Of a stretch of 64,000 bases of DNA, positions 35,186 to 45,935 are shown in pieces. Positions within the stretch are counted from its first letter, which is position 1. Every line of letters begins with the position of its first letter. Under the pieces are notes generated by a model. That model did not search any database, had not been told where the DNA came from, and was given only the letters and a program-made list of their open reading frames with translations. Origin of the DNA: Brumimicrobium sp. (GTDB lineage: Bacteria > Bacteroidota > Bacteroidia > Flavobacteriales_D > Crocinitomicaceae); NCBI GenBank assembly GCA_023957385.1, contig JAMLGZ010000001.1:2404923-2468922 (forward strand), written 5' to 3'. Made by a program: the position numbers and the translations under genes.

Positions 35186-38100
35186 TTATCTTAACAAATT
35201 CACATGTCCCATTTTGGTGTAATGCTTATCTGACATCGTTTCTTTATAATCCACTTTCCATAAATAGGTGCCATCAAGTTCAACTTTTCCTCCATAGGTT
35301 CCATCCCAGCCTATATTTGTATCATGAGACTCAAATAGGACCTCACCCCAACGGTTATAGATAGTCAATGTGTACATCATTGGGTCAAATCCTGAAGTAA
35401 ATACGGGTTTAAATGTATCATTAAATCCATCATGATCAGGAGTAAATGTATTTGGAATATAATATATCAAGATATCTTGGATTCTAATTACTGCTCTCAT
35501 AGTATCTTGACAATTTTGATCACTTGATACAATCAAAGTTACAATATAATCTCCTGGTTCATCATTTGGATAAATATGCATTGGATGTTCTGTTGTATCA
35601 ACAGGAGACTCATCTCCAAAATACCAAGCATATTGTGTTCCAAATTTGGATTGATTCACAAAATACACCTCTGGATCACTAATACTAGTTACCATAGGGG
35701 TAACTTGGAAATCAGCGATTGGGCTAGGAATCACATGGATATAATCTAATTTAGTTGTTTTACCCTCGCAGCCTTCTGGTGTTTTAATAGTAAGTGTAAC
35801 TGTATAAGTGCCACTGGTTAAATAATTGTGGGTTACATCTCCACAAACATTGCTAGTTTGACCATCACCAAATGCCCAAGTACAATCGCTTCCTGTAGGA
35901 GTCGTAGTATTATTCACAAATGTTACTGCCAATGGTTTACAACCCTGGAATTTATTTGCATCAAAATCAGGAGTAGGAGTTGAAATCACTCTAACATCCA
36001 CTTGATCTGTTGCACTACAACTTCCAACAGTAGCTATTACGGTATAGGTAGTATTACCCACATTCGCAGGAACAAATGGTACTGTGTTCGTTACTCCATT
36101 ATCCCAAACAATTTGTGCTCCTGAAGGTGCATTTGCAGTTAGAGTTACTGGTAATCCTTGGCAAATCACTATATCATCAGGTGCTTGAACAAAAACAGGA
36201 GCTGGTTCTGTCAACACAATATTATTTTGAGTTGCCATACAGTTATTAGCATCAGCTACTTCAATAGAATATGTACCATCACACAATCCTGTGATTTGAT
36301 CTGTTGAGCCAACCGCGTTTCCATTTTTCTTCCATGTATATGTATATGGTAACGTACCTCCTGTTGCAGTTACTGCAAGTTCTCCGTCACAAACACCATT
36401 ACAAGAAGGGTTTTGTGGTGTGACCTGTGTAATAGTTGGACCACCAATACTTCCTACAGTTTCAGTTCCTGTAATTTGACAACCTGAACCATCCTTAATC
36501 ACGATATTATATGTTCCAGAAGTAAGTCCAGTAAAGTTACCACTAGATTGGAAGGTTCCTCCATTATTAGTTGAATAAGTGATAGGAGCTACTCCTCCAT
36601 TTAATGTTAATGAAATAGTACCATCACTTGCTCCACAAATCTCATCTGTGGTTGTACCAGTATAAGTTAATGTAGTAACATTTACTGTAATTTGGTAAGT
36701 GCTATAACAAGTAGGGTCATTAGTTTTTGCAGCCCTTACCCAATATGTTCCTGATGCATTAACAAGATTGCTAATTGCATTAGTTGCAGCATCCGCATCT
36801 GCTTGAGAGTTATAGAAAGTATTCGTAGATGGATCGGAAGGAGTTCCAATTGCACTATTTAAATCAACTCCTGTTGCACTACATACATTGATTGGATTAA
36901 TCGTTAATACAGGAGGCACACATGAACAGTTGGAAGGGTTTGTATAAGAAGCTGATATTTTCTTACACAATGGTTCATCAGAGAAGTAAGCTGTAATTTC
37001 GCAAGTCTGTCCGTTTGTTGGAATATTCGGAATCGTGTATGATATTGGACTCACAAATGGTGCAGGAATACTTACTGAATTCCCATTACAATCTTCAATG
37101 ATTAAGTTACCAGTTGTTGGTTGGTCAGAAAATTCGACTGTTCCAGTTACTGAAAAAGTATTTGTTTGGTCATCGCAAGAAGATGGGGTAGCTGTCAATG
37201 AGGTAATGTCACATGGCACTAAAATAGAGCAGTCAGTCGATCCCGTACCTGCGGTTTGGTTTAAGCTAATATTTCCTTGAGCCCCATTATAGTTAGTCAT
37301 GACAACTATATAATATTCACCCGCTTGAGCCATGGGTGGAGTGCTTTGTCCTGTGCTATATCCTCCAGTCATTCCTATACCAATCGTTTCAGTAGCAGAT
37401 GCAGAATAACTACATTGTAGAGGAGATGCACCTCCCATTACTGTGTTACAACCAACAGATAAATTATTAAATGGCCCCCACATCGCAAAGTCAATATCAA
37501 TTCCTGATCCTCCTGTATTGGTTTGTGACAATCCCAACTGGATAGGTCCAGATTGTGCAATCTTTAAGTAATACCAGATTGCATTAGGTTGAGAATATAA
37601 ACATCCATAATTTGGGCCTGATGGAGCATCATTAGAGTTTCCAAAATTATTTGGAAAGAAATAACTTTGATCTGAGCAAAAAGGAACAGCCTCAAAACAA
37701 TTATCTCCTGTTTCAGGTGTTGGTGGCTCTGTACAAGTGATGTTAGCTGTCCAGCCAATTCCTCCAGGGTTACTAGAACAACCCAATCCTCCTTTATTTT
37801 CTCGTATAAACTCAAATGTTAAACACCCTGATGATCCTTCTATGATACTTCCTGCCGAATTTAAATCTGTTCCAGTAAAAGTTCCAATTAAAGGAGAAGC
37901 TGTGCTCGGTCCATTATATATTTTTAATTTATCAATAGAGGCTCCCCATACACAGCTGTTTTTCCATAAGTTAAACTGTGTAAACACAGCCCAAATTGGA
38001 CCAGTACCCGAGTTACAAATCGTATGAACAACTGTTTGTCCATTAGAAGAAGGAGCAGGATAATTCCCTGTACCACCTATATCGTAGAATGTAGCATCAC

Positions 38101-38212
38101 AAGTAGAGTTGTTCCCTCCATTCGTCATGGTTATAGGGGTCTGTGCACTTACTATAGCAGACATCCATAATAATACAGCTGATCCAGCAATAATTTTTCC
38201 TATATTTCTCAT
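35186..38212 (-). CDS. giant secreted protein: CUB domain, PKD repeats, type B T9SS sorting domain
   Basis: A 1008-residue protein (ATG at 38212). Signal peptide; a CUB-like domain (about residues 25-165, with CTFEFIREN-type strands and paired cysteines); a beta-rich stretch around the PEGDN/F-x-C-x-D region (170-330); a middle with SprB-like Cys-rich repeats (GDGTISLTLNGGVAPITY and CDGELAVTATGGTLPYTYTW, about 530-660); two PKD domains (about 745-910); and the gliding-motility-associated sorting domain (YIPNTFTPDHDGFNDTFKPV, then YNRWGEVLFES and DGTYLWKV). It would be exported by the type IX system and stay on the surface. Adhesin-like, ligand unknown. Confidence 0.88.
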   Translation of the reverse strand: MRNIGKIIAGSAVLLWMSAIVSAQTPITMTNGGNNSTCDATFYDIGGTGNYPAPSSNGQTVVHTICNSGTGPIWAVFTQFNLWKNSCVWGASIDKLKIYNGPSTASPLIGTFTGTDLNSAGSIIEGSSGCLTFEFIRENKGGLGCSSNPGGIGWTANITCTEPPTPETGDNCFEAVPFCSDQSYFFPNNFGNSNDAPSGPNYGCLYSQPNAIWYYLKIAQSGPIQLGLSQTNTGGSGIDIDFAMWGPFNNLSVGCNTVMGGASPLQCSYSASATETIGIGMTGGYSTGQSTPPMAQAGEYYIVVMTNYNGAQGNISLNQTAGTGSTDCSILVPCDITSLTATPSSCDDQTNTFSVTGTVEFSDQPTTGNLIIEDCNGNSVSIPAPFVSPISYTIPNIPTNGQTCEITAYFSDEPLCKKISASYTNPSNCSCVPPVLTINPINVCSATGVDLNSAIGTPSDPSTNTFYNSQADADAATNAISNLVNASGTYWVRAAKTNDPTCYSTYQITVNVTTLTYTGTTTDEICGASDGTISLTLNGGVAPITYSTNNGGTFQSSGNFTGLTSGTYNIVIKDGSGCQITGTETVGSIGGPTITQVTPQNPSCNGVCDGELAVTATGGTLPYTYTWKKNGNAVGSTDQITGLCDGTYSIEVADANNCMATQNNIVLTEPAPVFVQAPDDIVICQGLPVTLTANAPSGAQIVWDNGVTNTVPFVPANVGNTTYTVIATVGSCSATDQVDVRVISTPTPDFDANKFQGCKPLAVTFVNNTTTPTGSDCTWAFGDGQTSNVCGDVTHNYLTSGTYTVTLTIKTPEGCEGKTTKLDYIHVIPSPIADFQVTPMVTSISDPEVYFVNQSKFGTQYAWYFGDESPVDTTEHPMHIYPNDEPGDYIVTLIVSSDQNCQDTMRAVIRIQDILIYYIPNTFTPDHDGFNDTFKPVFTSGFDPMMYTLTIYNRWGEVLFESHDTNIGWDGTYGGKVELDGTYLWKVDYKETMSDKHYTKMGHVNLLR

Positions 38213-38249
38213 AAATATCATATACATCTATTTAATCAACTTAATAAGT

Positions 38250-38684
38250 TTATAATTTATTAATTTTTAGAACCACATTTGTATTGTAAATTCTAAAATA
38301 GCGATCTGTATTATTATAATAGTCAAAACGGTATTTAAGAATATTGAATTTTGTTTCATCAAAAACAGAAATATTATCATGCACAATCACATTTGGGTTA
38401 TATTTTTCCAAAAGTTCTAAAATAGAAATATTATCAATCCCTTCAGGGGCATTATCTATAGATAAATACTCACATCGTTTATAGAAATTACTATAAAATT
38501 CTAGTTGATCTGGTTTACCCTCGATATACATGGAGTAATATTCTCCAAAAACCTCTTTGAGTTGTAAATCAACTTTTTGATTAATCTCCTGTGAAGTCAT
38601 ATTTTTGGGTGATGTTTGAGCAAAGGACAGCATGCTCAACACAGATATTAACATGGATAAAAAAGTGATTTTCAATAACTTCAT
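38250..38684 (-). CDS. small secreted protein, unrecognised
   Basis: With the ATG at 38684 the product is 144 residues: signal peptide (MKLLKITFLSMLISVLSMLSFAQ), then a charged, tyrosine-rich mature part without cysteines except one. No domain is recognised. A TATCTTTG box at 38709-38716 precludes the longer frame, which would begin with a TTG inside the box. It lies between three giant T9SS genes on the same strand. Short exported proteins in this setting may be accessory factors, but this is only a guess from position. Confidence 0.65.
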   Translation of the reverse strand: MKLLKITFLSMLISVLSMLSFAQTSPKNMTSQEINQKVDLQLKEVFGEYYSMYIEGKPDQLEFYSNFYKRCEYLSIDNAPEGIDNISILELLEKYNPNVIVHDNISVFDETKFNILKYRFDYYNNTDRYFRIYNTNVVLKINKL

Positions 38685-38708
38685 GGTTTTATTTTTTTTA
38701 ATATCTTG

Positions 38709-38716
38709 CAAAGATA
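38709..38716 (-). promoter_or_regulatory. -7 promoter box for the gene at 38250-38684
   Basis: TATCTTTG on the minus strand, 24 bases before the ATG at 38684; full consensus match. Confidence 0.55.
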
Positions 38717-38956
38717 CTTAATTATTAGCTAGACGAGTCTTATTCTAATAAAGTTGCCTTTTAAATTTATTTTTTTATAGAAAAGTTAACAGGGCAATTA
38801 TGGGAATTAATAACCTCGTTTTATAGTGCCAAAGACTCTAAATAGATTATGACATTACAAAAATATAAGTTCTAAAACTCTTTGGTTTCTATGCAAATTT
38901 GACAACAATCGTGAAAACTGTGGCGCAACAATACTATAATCAACGTTTTTTTTTAG

Positions 38957-41900
38957 CTATCTAATTAAATTTACATGACCAGTAAAGATATTACGTTTAT
39001 CTGACATTGTTTCCATGAATTCTACCTTCCACACGTACGTACCTTCTGGTGCTTCTTTTCCTAATCCTCTTATACGGCCATCCCATCCTTCATGAACGTC
39101 ATTAGTCTCAAAAACTAACTCTCCCCATCGATTAAAAATCAACAAATTATAGTCAGAAGCCTCAAATCCACTTGTAAAAATAGGGTGAAAAACTTCATTG
39201 TACACATTACCATCTGGTGTGAATGTATTGGGAATATATAGAATTAATTCATCTTTGATTGTAATCAATTTTCTAATTGTATCAACACAATCATTATTTG
39301 TCTTTGCTATCAGTGTAATAATATATGTTTCAGGTAAAGGTGGAAACTCATGTGTGAAACTAATATCATTTGTTGTACTTGAATCATAAAACCAAGTAAA
39401 GTCATTACTATAGATAGAAGTATTCAAGAAGGAAACAACTGGATCTAATACAGTTGGTTCTTCCGGTAAGAAGTAAAAATCAACTATCGGATTATGATAA
39501 ACAGAAACATACTGATTCTTTATCATTGTATCTTTACACCCATGATCTGTTGTAACAATAAGTGTTACATCAAAATATTGATCTTGTCCACTATTATTTT
39601 CAAAACAATCACCAATAGAGGGACTTGCATTTTGATAATAACTTCCATCGCTAATTTCCCAATAATAATTAGTTACCTGTGAGTTCCCACTTACCGTAGA
39701 TATTGAACTAATTTCCGAACAAAATGGTGAGCATCCTTCTAAATTTAACCCAATGAAATCTGCATGAGGTAATGGATATATTGTAACGGATTTATTGATA
39801 GAATTCTCACAACCACGATTTGAAATAATTGTTAGGACAACGTTGAATACTCCGTCCTGATTATACAAATAAGTTGGGTTTTCTTCGGTAGAAAATGATC
39901 CATCACCAAAGTCCCAATTCCATTGTGCAATAGAATTTATTGTATTCGCATTACTAATAGACAAATTATTTGTAAAAACCGTTTCCAAATTCAAACACCC
40001 ATCTGAAAAAGAAAAATCAACTTCAGGAAGAGGATAAACTTCAACAGATTTTATCATAGTATCTTTACAGCCATAATTTGTTGTTACAATTAATTGTGTA
40101 TTATAAATACCCTCAACCCCATAAGATATTATTGGATTTTGTAGATTAGATTGGGTATTATTTCCAAAACTCCACGCATAATTTGTAATATAATCTCCAT
40201 CTACAGGAGTAATTGTGGATAAATCTGTAAATTCAGTTGACTCATCTTCACATACTTGAGTTGCAGAAAAATCAGTAAGAGGCAAAGCATATACTGTAAC
40301 CTGATGTGAAACTGTATCTTTACATCCATTCGCATCTTCAACCATGTGATTTACTACATAGAAACCATCATTAGGGAATATATGTGATACCGTGTTACCC
40401 ATCTGTTCAATAACTCCATCTGCATTAAAATCCCATCCATAATTAGTAAATCCATTTGCAGAGGTTGTTGCAGTAGTATTCATAGTTATAGGACTATTAT
40501 CACAAGCATTTACAAAATTAAAATCGGCGACAGGTAATGCAAATATTTCTACTTGATCCGTACTGTAACAAATAGTATAGAAAGATATATCATCTACTAT
40601 GAAGTCATGACCACCACACGCACCTGTATATTCGCGTAAACAGATATCAGCGGTGGAATTAGTTCCTGAATTCCAGATATACGCTAATTCTTCATAAACA
40701 CATCCAGGCGAAGTAACATTAAGTGTTGTTAAATTAACTCCATTAATTTCTAAAGTTACATTCGGAGGAACACCACCTATTCCTGCATCTGCTATAAAAG
40801 CTGAAAAATAATAATCTGTATTGGGCAGAATCGGAACGGTCTGACACCAAAATTTATAACCAACGCTTCCTGTTTGTCCAGTAAGACAATCAGCATCAAT
40901 AATCATCATATTTCCACTTCCACTTGTATGATCTCCACATCCTGCAAACCAACCATTGGAGCTATAGGTATTAACTAAATAGGTTCCTTGTCCTGTACAA
41001 GCATCTCCAGGTGGATTATAATATTGAGTTGTAAACCCGGTATTCCCCAATTCAAAATCACCATTAAAAATCAAATTATCTCCTAATTTACCAACAGTAC
41101 AAGAATACACTCCCGGTTGATTAACTTGGAAAGTCTGATTAGTAGAACCATCTTGCCATTCGTAGAAATCAAAAATATTTCCGGCATTTAATACAATATT
41201 ATCTTCATAACATCGATCGATGCCTAAGTTAACTGTATCATAATTTTGAATAACGAAAGTTCCCTGAACACTATCTGTAAAGCAATTATAATCTAACAAC
41301 ACTTTCACATCATACGAACCTGGTGAAAGATTTTCAAAAAAATTGTCATTTAAAGAATTTGGTGTACTTGAAAATGGATTTCCACTTGTTGTAACAAACC
41401 ATGACTGACCATATAAATCATCATAATTAGATAAATTAAAATGAGCATCAAAAGAATTACATAATTGAGAGAACATTATTTCTTTTGGCTCTTTTAGAAA
41501 GAAATTCGGAAATGAAGGAAGCCCTAAAATAACAGATGTATTCAATCCATTATGAATATTAACTCCTCCAATATTCACTGCATAATCTATATAATTTGCT
41601 GCAATTCCATTCAAATTAGGCTGGTCTATAACCCCTAAGTAGGTTGTTGAAATTAAAGCTAAATATATTTTTCCGTTTGGTGCCAATTGTAAAGCTCCTA
41701 ATCTATAGTTATGATTCGTGTTTGCGGTAGCACCTATAATTACTCGAGAATTTATAAAATCAGTTTGATTAGTTGCATTCAAATCTAATTGATATATATT
41801 GGGATCACTTAAACGAACAAAATATATAAACCTCCCATTAGGAGAATATTCAAGTGAATAATGCCCTACTCCTAAGGTTTGATCTGAATATTTACTAGTT

Positions 41901-42670
41901 AATTGCCCCGTAGTTCTATTAAAATTAAATACTTGAAGCCCTGTATAATGATTTACCATAGAAATCAACTCACTATTCGGAGAAGCTTTGATATATCCAT
42001 ACGTTGGAGGGGTAATACTCCCAACAGTACTAACAACAGGAGTTGCTCCAACCCCTGCGGATGTTACTGGAAACACCTTCCAAACAGCATTATTTTGTTC
42101 TTTAGTAATTAACCAATAATCACAACCATTATCATGAACGGCAAAGTTGGCAGCCTCTACTGTTCTTGTATCAATAAGATGTGTGTTTTTAGTCGCTACT
42201 ACAATATCCCCAAAACCCCCATTTAAAGACATATCAACTTCTGACCAACGCACTCCATTTGGTCCTCCTTCATAATCAATTGTGCAGATGATATAAGCCC
42301 CATAACTTCCTGCGCTTGCAATCCAAGTTCCAGGTTTAGGGCAAACAACAGAAGACATCGCAGAACTAGAATGTCCTAACAATCCCATTCCATTAGGCAT
42401 TACATTATGGTTTCTATCATAGACAGTCATTCCATCCGTATAAAAAAGGAGATTTCCTTGCCTATCCGAAACACTAGAACATCCCTCACCTGTTATAAGT
42501 TTTCCATCATAAGCCGGAACAGGAGATCCTGACGTGAAATCTAGTCCAGCATAAGAACCAAAATACCAATGAGCACCTTCCAATTGTGCATTTAAAGTAG
42601 TGCTATTAGATAAAAATAGCATTGCTGCAAGAAGCAAGCTCTTGCAGCAATAGTGGTTTACATAATTCAT
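38957..42670 (-). CDS. giant secreted protein: propeller-like N-terminus, five PKD-type repeats, type B T9SS sorting domain
   Basis: A 1237-residue protein with a signal peptide and an N-terminal beta-propeller-like region (about 30-390, from WYFGSYAGLDFTSG to GLPSFPNFF, a layout common in Bacteroidota T9SS cargo). A carbohydrate-binding-like jelly roll follows (about 530-700, starting NLIFNGDFELGN). Then come five PKD-type domains (about 710-1140), and a type B sorting domain (YIPNTFTPDGNVYNEVFHPI onward). Its five PKD units and sorting domain match units four to eight and the end of the neighbouring 1019-residue protein in order. Exported through the type IX system, surface-bound or released. 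Starts 24 bases after the stop of the neighbour. Confidence 0.88.
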   Translation of the reverse strand: MNYVNHYCCKSLLLAAMLFLSNSTTLNAQLEGAHWYFGSYAGLDFTSGSPVPAYDGKLITGEGCSSVSDRQGNLLFYTDGMTVYDRNHNVMPNGMGLLGHSSSAMSSVVCPKPGTWIASAGSYGAYIICTIDYEGGPNGVRWSEVDMSLNGGFGDIVVATKNTHLIDTRTVEAANFAVHDNGCDYWLITKEQNNAVWKVFPVTSAGVGATPVVSTVGSITPPTYGYIKASPNSELISMVNHYTGLQVFNFNRTTGQLTSKYSDQTLGVGHYSLEYSPNGRFIYFVRLSDPNIYQLDLNATNQTDFINSRVIIGATANTNHNYRLGALQLAPNGKIYLALISTTYLGVIDQPNLNGIAANYIDYAVNIGGVNIHNGLNTSVILGLPSFPNFFLKEPKEIMFSQLCNSFDAHFNLSNYDDLYGQSWFVTTSGNPFSSTPNSLNDNFFENLSPGSYDVKVLLDYNCFTDSVQGTFVIQNYDTVNLGIDRCYEDNIVLNAGNIFDFYEWQDGSTNQTFQVNQPGVYSCTVGKLGDNLIFNGDFELGNTGFTTQYYNPPGDACTGQGTYLVNTYSSNGWFAGCGDHTSGSGNMMIIDADCLTGQTGSVGYKFWCQTVPILPNTDYYFSAFIADAGIGGVPPNVTLEINGVNLTTLNVTSPGCVYEELAYIWNSGTNSTADICLREYTGACGGHDFIVDDISFYTICYSTDQVEIFALPVADFNFVNACDNSPITMNTTATTSANGFTNYGWDFNADGVIEQMGNTVSHIFPNDGFYVVNHMVEDANGCKDTVSHQVTVYALPLTDFSATQVCEDESTEFTDLSTITPVDGDYITNYAWSFGNNTQSNLQNPIISYGVEGIYNTQLIVTTNYGCKDTMIKSVEVYPLPEVDFSFSDGCLNLETVFTNNLSISNANTINSIAQWNWDFGDGSFSTEENPTYLYNQDGVFNVVLTIISNRGCENSINKSVTIYPLPHADFIGLNLEGCSPFCSEISSISTVSGNSQVTNYYWEISDGSYYQNASPSIGDCFENNSGQDQYFDVTLIVTTDHGCKDTMIKNQYVSVYHNPIVDFYFLPEEPTVLDPVVSFLNTSIYSNDFTWFYDSSTTNDISFTHEFPPLPETYIITLIAKTNNDCVDTIRKLITIKDELILYIPNTFTPDGNVYNEVFHPIFTSGFEASDYNLLIFNRWGELVFETNDVHEGWDGRIRGLGKEAPEGTYVWKVEFMETMSDKRNIFTGHVNLIR

Positions 42671-42694
42671 TTTTTATTCCAACGTTTTTTTTTA

Positions 42695-45600
42695 CTATCT
42701 AATTATATTCACATGACCAGTATATGTATGATGCTTATCTGTCATGGTTTCTTTAAACTCGATTTTCCAAAGGTAAGTTCCATCTCTCACCAACTTCTTA
42801 GAATCAACTCCATACGTTCCATCCCAACCTTTATCTACATTATGTGATTCAAAAAGTAATTCTCCCCATCTATTAAAAATATATAAGGTATATGTTTGAG
42901 GGTCAAAACCATTTGCGAATTTAGGAGTAAACACTTCATTAAAATCATCATGATCAGGTGTAAATGTATTTGGCACATAGAATATTACTCGATCGGATAT
43001 ATTTACAATTCCCCTAATAGTATCAGTACATCCCATGTTGGTATAAGCTATTAATTCAACAGGGTATTTTCTAGGTTCAAATGGAAATGTAATTGTTGGA
43101 TTCACATCCATAGTGGGCGCATAGTATCCTATATTCCATAAGTAAGAATCTGCATATAAACTTGTGTTGTGAAAGAAAACTTCTGGGTCCATTACATTCG
43201 GGTCTTCCGGAGTCATAAAGAAATCAGCTATAGGATTATGATATACTGTGATATAATTATTTGCAGTATAATCACTCACACACCCCATATTAGAAATAAC
43301 TTTAAGGTTTAAACCATAGGTTATATCATTTCCTGTTAGATTATCATAACAATCCATAAATGAACTTCCTGTATAAGTTCTACCATCTGAAAGCGTCCAA
43401 ATAAATTGATCTAATGTGGATGGAGAATTTATGGTAGAAGTAGATGTTATTGTAGGGCAAACTGGAGCACAACCTTCTAAATTTTGTCCAACAAAACTAA
43501 CCACAGGAAGCGGATGTACTGTAACCACAATGGTCTTGCTACTTACGCATCCATGATTGGTTGTAACAGTCAATATGGAATTATACGTTCCATCCGCACC
43601 GTAGGTGTGAGTCGGATTTTGTAGAGTAGATGTGGTTCCATCCGCAAAATCCCATGCCCAAGCTACTTTTGAATTTGTTGTATGCGCATTGCTTACTGTT
43701 GTCTGATCTTGGAATTGAGTCACAAAATTCAAACACACATCTGTTGGAGTAAAACTCACATCTGGCAAAGGATACACTTCTACAGGGTGAGAAATTGAAT
43801 CTTTACATCCATAGTTGGTAGTTATAACCAATTTTGCGTTATAAACATTTTCTGTCCCATACGCATGAGTTGGATTTTGTTGATTGGATGTATTTCCGTT
43901 GCCGAAACTCCAAGCATACGTGGTTACATTATCATTATCTACTGGATTGATACTTGAAGTATTCGTAAAAGCAGTCGTTGCGTCTTCACATACAGAGGTT
44001 GATGTAAAATTTGCATGAGGAAGTGCATATACGGTAATTTGTTGTTCAACCGTATCTCTACAACCATGTAAATCTTCTACGATATGACGTACAGTTTTAA
44101 AACCATCATTTGGAAATACATAACTCGCAGGATTACCTGTATAATCTACTACGTTATTCACATCATAATCCCAATAATAAGCATTAAATCCACCTGCAGG
44201 AGAAGTAGCAGTACTTGTCATAACAATTGGCTCATTATCACATGCATTTACTTGTGTAAAACTAGCTACAGGCAAATCATAAACTGTAACAGCCAAAGTT
44301 GCTTGATTTGAACATCCATTGTTTGAAGTAACTAACAAAGTTGTATTATAGACACCTGCTGAAGTATAAGTATGAGCTGGATTCTGTAGAGTAGATGTAG
44401 TTCCATCATCAAAATCCCAATCCCACTGGACATTCGAATTGGTTGTATAGGCATTACTAACAGTGGATAAATCCGTAAAGTTAGTCGGGAAATTCAAGCA
44501 AACAGTTGTTGGTGTGAAATTCACAACCGGCAATGGATAAATCATCACATCATGATTTACAGAATTTGAACAACCATTGTTAGATGTAACTGTCAAAGAA
44601 ATATTAAAAGCACCTTCGGCAGGGTAAGATGGGTTTGAGGAAGGGGTTTGTCCAGTAGCTGTCTGACCATTGCCATAATCCCAATTCCAAGAAGAAATCA
44701 CGTTTCCATCGACGTTATTGATGGTAGATTGATCGGTAACTCCAACGGGGGTTCCCGAACATACCGAAGCAGTAGTAAAATCTGCAACCGGCATAGGAGA
44801 TATTTGTATAGGACCTGTCAAGACGTTATCACAACCATTGGAAGATGTAACTGTTAGCGATACGGTATATGTTCCTGGACTTGCATAACTATGTGTAAGA
44901 CCAGATCCGCTCGAAGAAGTTGTTCCATCTCCTAAATCCCAGGCCCAGCTGACTATACTCTCGCCAGGGGTTGCTGAAGAATTATCCGTGACGACGACGG
45001 GTTGTGCATCAAAACAAATTGAACTACCATTCATCCCTGGTGCTGTAAAAGCAGCGGTTGGTGCGGGTCTAATAATAATTTGGAAGGTTGTCGTTCCACA
45101 AGAATTGGACATAGTAATAGTTGCAGTTTGCGTTAAATTGCTTGCAGGTGGAGTAAATGCAGGAATATTCCCATTTCCACTAGCTGGCAAACCAATTCCA
45201 GGATTACTATTTACCCAATGATTGTCAACTGGAGCTGTTACTGCAGGAACAGTATATCCAGGACCTCCACAGCTAATCACATCTGGATAAGAAGGTGGAT
45301 CTGGAATAATAATAACACCAGTAGAAGCGGGGTACATACCACATCCATCTTCAGTAAAAACAGTATTTCCAGAAAGAATCGTAATAGTAATAGGTACGTT
45401 AGCAGGCATGGAAGGAAAGTCATAAGCTACCCAATCATTATACGTGTTTGCCTGCCCAGGACAAGATGCAAATATAGTGATTGGATTGGTACAGCCTGGT
45501 AAATTTTGTCTCGGTGTATTCATTACAGAACTCGTTGGCGATCCTGTATGATTTGTAGTATTCCCTGCTACCGTTACAGACAATGTCATAGTCGTTGTAC

Positions 45601-45754
45601 TTGGATCCTCTGCTCCATGCCAATGCTCTACCCATATTCGTAAGTCTCCATTACAATTAAAACAATAGCCAACCTGAACAGAGTGTGCTAATGCTTTTGA
45701 TCCCCACCAACAGGAGATAATTCCGACAATTAATAATAATTTCCAAGCTTTCAT
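42695..45754 (-). CDS. giant secreted protein: eight PKD-type repeats, type B T9SS sorting domain
   Basis: A 1019-residue protein with a signal peptide (ending K-A-L-A-H), an N-terminal Cys-containing beta region of about 200 residues, then eight consecutive PKD-type domains of 85-95 residues each (from PTAAFTAPG to about residue 925). Typical cores are WAWDLGDGTTS, HSYASPGTYTVSLTV and a conserved NGC or GCKD. It ends in a type B sorting domain (YVPNTFTPDHDDFNEVFTPK, YIFNRWGELLFES, DGTYLWKI). First gene of the pair with 38957-42670. Role probably adhesion or extracellular matrix; the repeats fit a stalk. Confidence 0.88.
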   Translation of the reverse strand: MKAWKLLLIVGIISCWWGSKALAHSVQVGYCFNCNGDLRIWVEHWHGAEDPSTTTMTLSVTVAGNTTNHTGSPTSSVMNTPRQNLPGCTNPITIFASCPGQANTYNDWVAYDFPSMPANVPITITILSGNTVFTEDGCGMYPASTGVIIIPDPPSYPDVISCGGPGYTVPAVTAPVDNHWVNSNPGIGLPASGNGNIPAFTPPASNLTQTATITMSNSCGTTTFQIIIRPAPTAAFTAPGMNGSSICFDAQPVVVTDNSSATPGESIVSWAWDLGDGTTSSSGSGLTHSYASPGTYTVSLTVTSSNGCDNVLTGPIQISPMPVADFTTASVCSGTPVGVTDQSTINNVDGNVISSWNWDYGNGQTATGQTPSSNPSYPAEGAFNISLTVTSNNGCSNSVNHDVMIYPLPVVNFTPTTVCLNFPTNFTDLSTVSNAYTTNSNVQWDWDFDDGTTSTLQNPAHTYTSAGVYNTTLLVTSNNGCSNQATLAVTVYDLPVASFTQVNACDNEPIVMTSTATSPAGGFNAYYWDYDVNNVVDYTGNPASYVFPNDGFKTVRHIVEDLHGCRDTVEQQITVYALPHANFTSTSVCEDATTAFTNTSSINPVDNDNVTTYAWSFGNGNTSNQQNPTHAYGTENVYNAKLVITTNYGCKDSISHPVEVYPLPDVSFTPTDVCLNFVTQFQDQTTVSNAHTTNSKVAWAWDFADGTTSTLQNPTHTYGADGTYNSILTVTTNHGCVSSKTIVVTVHPLPVVSFVGQNLEGCAPVCPTITSTSTINSPSTLDQFIWTLSDGRTYTGSSFMDCYDNLTGNDITYGLNLKVISNMGCVSDYTANNYITVYHNPIADFFMTPEDPNVMDPEVFFHNTSLYADSYLWNIGYYAPTMDVNPTITFPFEPRKYPVELIAYTNMGCTDTIRGIVNISDRVIFYVPNTFTPDHDDFNEVFTPKFANGFDPQTYTLYIFNRWGELLFESHNVDKGWDGTYGVDSKKLVRDGTYLWKIEFKETMTDKHHTYTGHVNIIR

Positions 45755-45904
45755 AGTCTATTAGTTTGTATTCTTAATTTAAGCAACAATAAAGTCTCTC
45801 TATTTTTAAAACGCTCCATCTTTTTATATGGTTGCTATTTTTCAAAAAAATATAATTTTGATTTTTTATATAGTAAGTAAGCCTATAAGCTAATAAATTT
45901 GTTA

Positions 45905-45912
45905 TATATTTA
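45905..45912 (+). promoter_or_regulatory. possible -7 box for the lipoprotein at 45936
   Basis: TATATTTA, one mismatch to TAnnTTTG, 23 bases before the ATG. Confidence 0.35.
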
Positions 45913-45935
45913 TAATAGTAGTAATTGATCATGGC

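Noticed and set aside
35186..45754. Regularly spaced repeats that could suggest a CRISPR or tandem DNA array
   Set aside because: The period is about 255-285 bases and is explained by PKD protein domains; no short identical repeats with unique spacers occur.
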